From an uncultured Oscillospiraceae bacterium (lineage in GTDB: Bacteria; Bacillota; Clostridia; Oscillospirales; Ruminococcaceae), in assembly GCA_910577365.1 (NCBI GenBank), contig CAJTMU010000014.1:1-43477 (forward strand): 43,477 nt of DNA, in the 5' to 3' direction. The notes below the pieces were generated by a model, which saw nothing but the letters and a program-made list of their open reading frames with translations, was not told the origin of the DNA and made no database searches. Both the position numbers and the translations under genes were made by a program. Below, piece by piece: positions 42,837 to 43,477 of this stretch (its first letter is position 1; each line of letters begins with the position of its first letter).

Positions 42837-43477
42837 ATGAATATTGACATAACAAAAGGACTCACTTACGCTCAGGCGGAGGAAAAAGCTGCAAACGGCG
42901 AGAGCAACGGCAGCTTCGATGTAAAGACAAAAAGCGTGAGACGTATTTTCAGGGACAATATATTTACGCTGTTTAACCTGATAAATGTTATTCTGGCAGT
43001 GCTTGTGGCTCTGGTGGGAAGCTACCGCAATATGCTTTTTATGGGAGTGGTGCTTAGCAACACCGCCATAGGTATATTTCAGGAAATACGCTCCAAGCGT
43101 GTTATAGACAAGCTATCGCTGCTGTCCGCACCGAGGGCGCATCTTATTCGGGAAAGTGCGGAAGTTGAGCTGCCAGTGTCCGATATCGTAAAGGATGATA
43201 TAATGCTTCTCTCCGCGGGACGGCAAGTCTGCGCGGACGGCATTGTGCTGGAAGGTGAATGCGAAGCAGACGAGAGCCTTGTAACGGGTGAATCCGACCC
43301 TGTTCCCAAAAAAGTGGGTGATGAGCTTCTTTCGGGAAGCTTTATCGTTTCCGGAAACGTAAAGGCGCAGGCAGTGAGGGTGGGTGCGGAAAGCTTTTCG
43401 GGGAAGATAACGAGCGGAGCGAAATCCTTTAAAAAACGCTCCTCCAAAATGATGAGGTCAATAAACCAGCTTATATA
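42837..43477 (+). CDS. Cation-transporting P-type ATPase, 3'-truncated by the window edge
   Basis: About 213 residues are visible. The start MNIDITKGLTYAQAEEKAANG has CGGAGGA upstream. A cytoplasmic segment ending SVRRIFRDNIFTLFNLIN leads into the first two membrane helices (about 42-75). The actuator domain follows with DGIVLEGECEADESLVTGESDPVPK; TGES is the phosphatase loop of P-type ATPases. The layout resembles the bacterial calcium/magnesium-type pumps (MgtA/CtpE-like P2/P3 family) more than heavy-metal pumps, since there is no N-terminal metal-binding domain. The phosphorylation site DKTGT lies beyond the window. Ion specificity cannot be called. Confidence 0.88.
   Translation, partial: MNIDITKGLTYAQAEEKAANGESNGSFDVKTKSVRRIFRDNIFTLFNLINVILAVLVALVGSYRNMLFMGVVLSNTAIGIFQEIRSKRVIDKLSLLSAPRAHLIRESAEVELPVSDIVKDDIMLLSAGRQVCADGIVLEGECEADESLVTGESDPVPKKVGDELLSGSFIVSGNVKAQAVRVGAESFSGKITSGAKSFKKRSSKMMRSINQLI

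Overview
The window is about 43.5 kb of chromosomal DNA that fits a low-to-mid GC Clostridia lineage, most like the Oscillospiraceae/Ruminococcaceae. Support for this is a tricistronic gerA-type spore germination operon, AddAB instead of RecBCD, sigma-A style promoters with strong AGGAGG-like ribosome sites, a TipAS-type MerR regulator, a VanW-family protein and BspA-type leucine-rich repeats. The species assignment is inference. No rRNA, tRNA, CRISPR, phage or transposase gene was seen.

Left part (1-14.4 kb, + strand): the 3' end of a histidyl-tRNA synthetase, a PfkB sugar kinase, a HAD phosphatase fused to an extra C-terminal domain, addB and addA (double-strand break repair), a membrane-anchored beta-propeller protein translationally coupled to addA, an aldose-1-epimerase-like protein and a 205-residue conserved-looking protein. 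A hairpin terminator separates this block from the convergent minus-strand genes.

Middle part (14.4-22 kb, - strand): a VanW-family protein and an SGNH-hydrolase lipoprotein, a MerR/TipAS regulator with its own promoter of 19-bp spacing, and an overlapping three-gene operon of an XRE regulator and two ABC exporter half-transporters.

Central part (22-38 kb, - strand): the most unusual region. A VWA protein with a degenerate metallopeptidase-like N-terminus is transcribed first and a MoxR-type AAA+ ATPase last. Between them lie seven paralogous 476-651 residue proteins, each with a degenerate ankyrin-like N-terminal solenoid, a nearly invariant linker module and 3-8 BspA-type leucine-rich repeats. 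None has a signal peptide, so they are predicted to be cytoplasmic. A separate 232-residue gene with a perfect consensus promoter interrupts the array. I infer one functional system in which an ATPase and VWA adaptor act with a diversified set of repeat-protein recognition subunits. Its role (conflict/defence, protein remodelling, sensing) cannot be read from sequence.

Right part (38-43.5 kb): a gerAA-gerAB-gerAC operon (- strand), an 870-bp non-coding stretch made of a diverged tandem repeat containing a perfect 42-bp palindrome, and the 5' end of a cation-transporting P-type ATPase (+ strand) running off the window.
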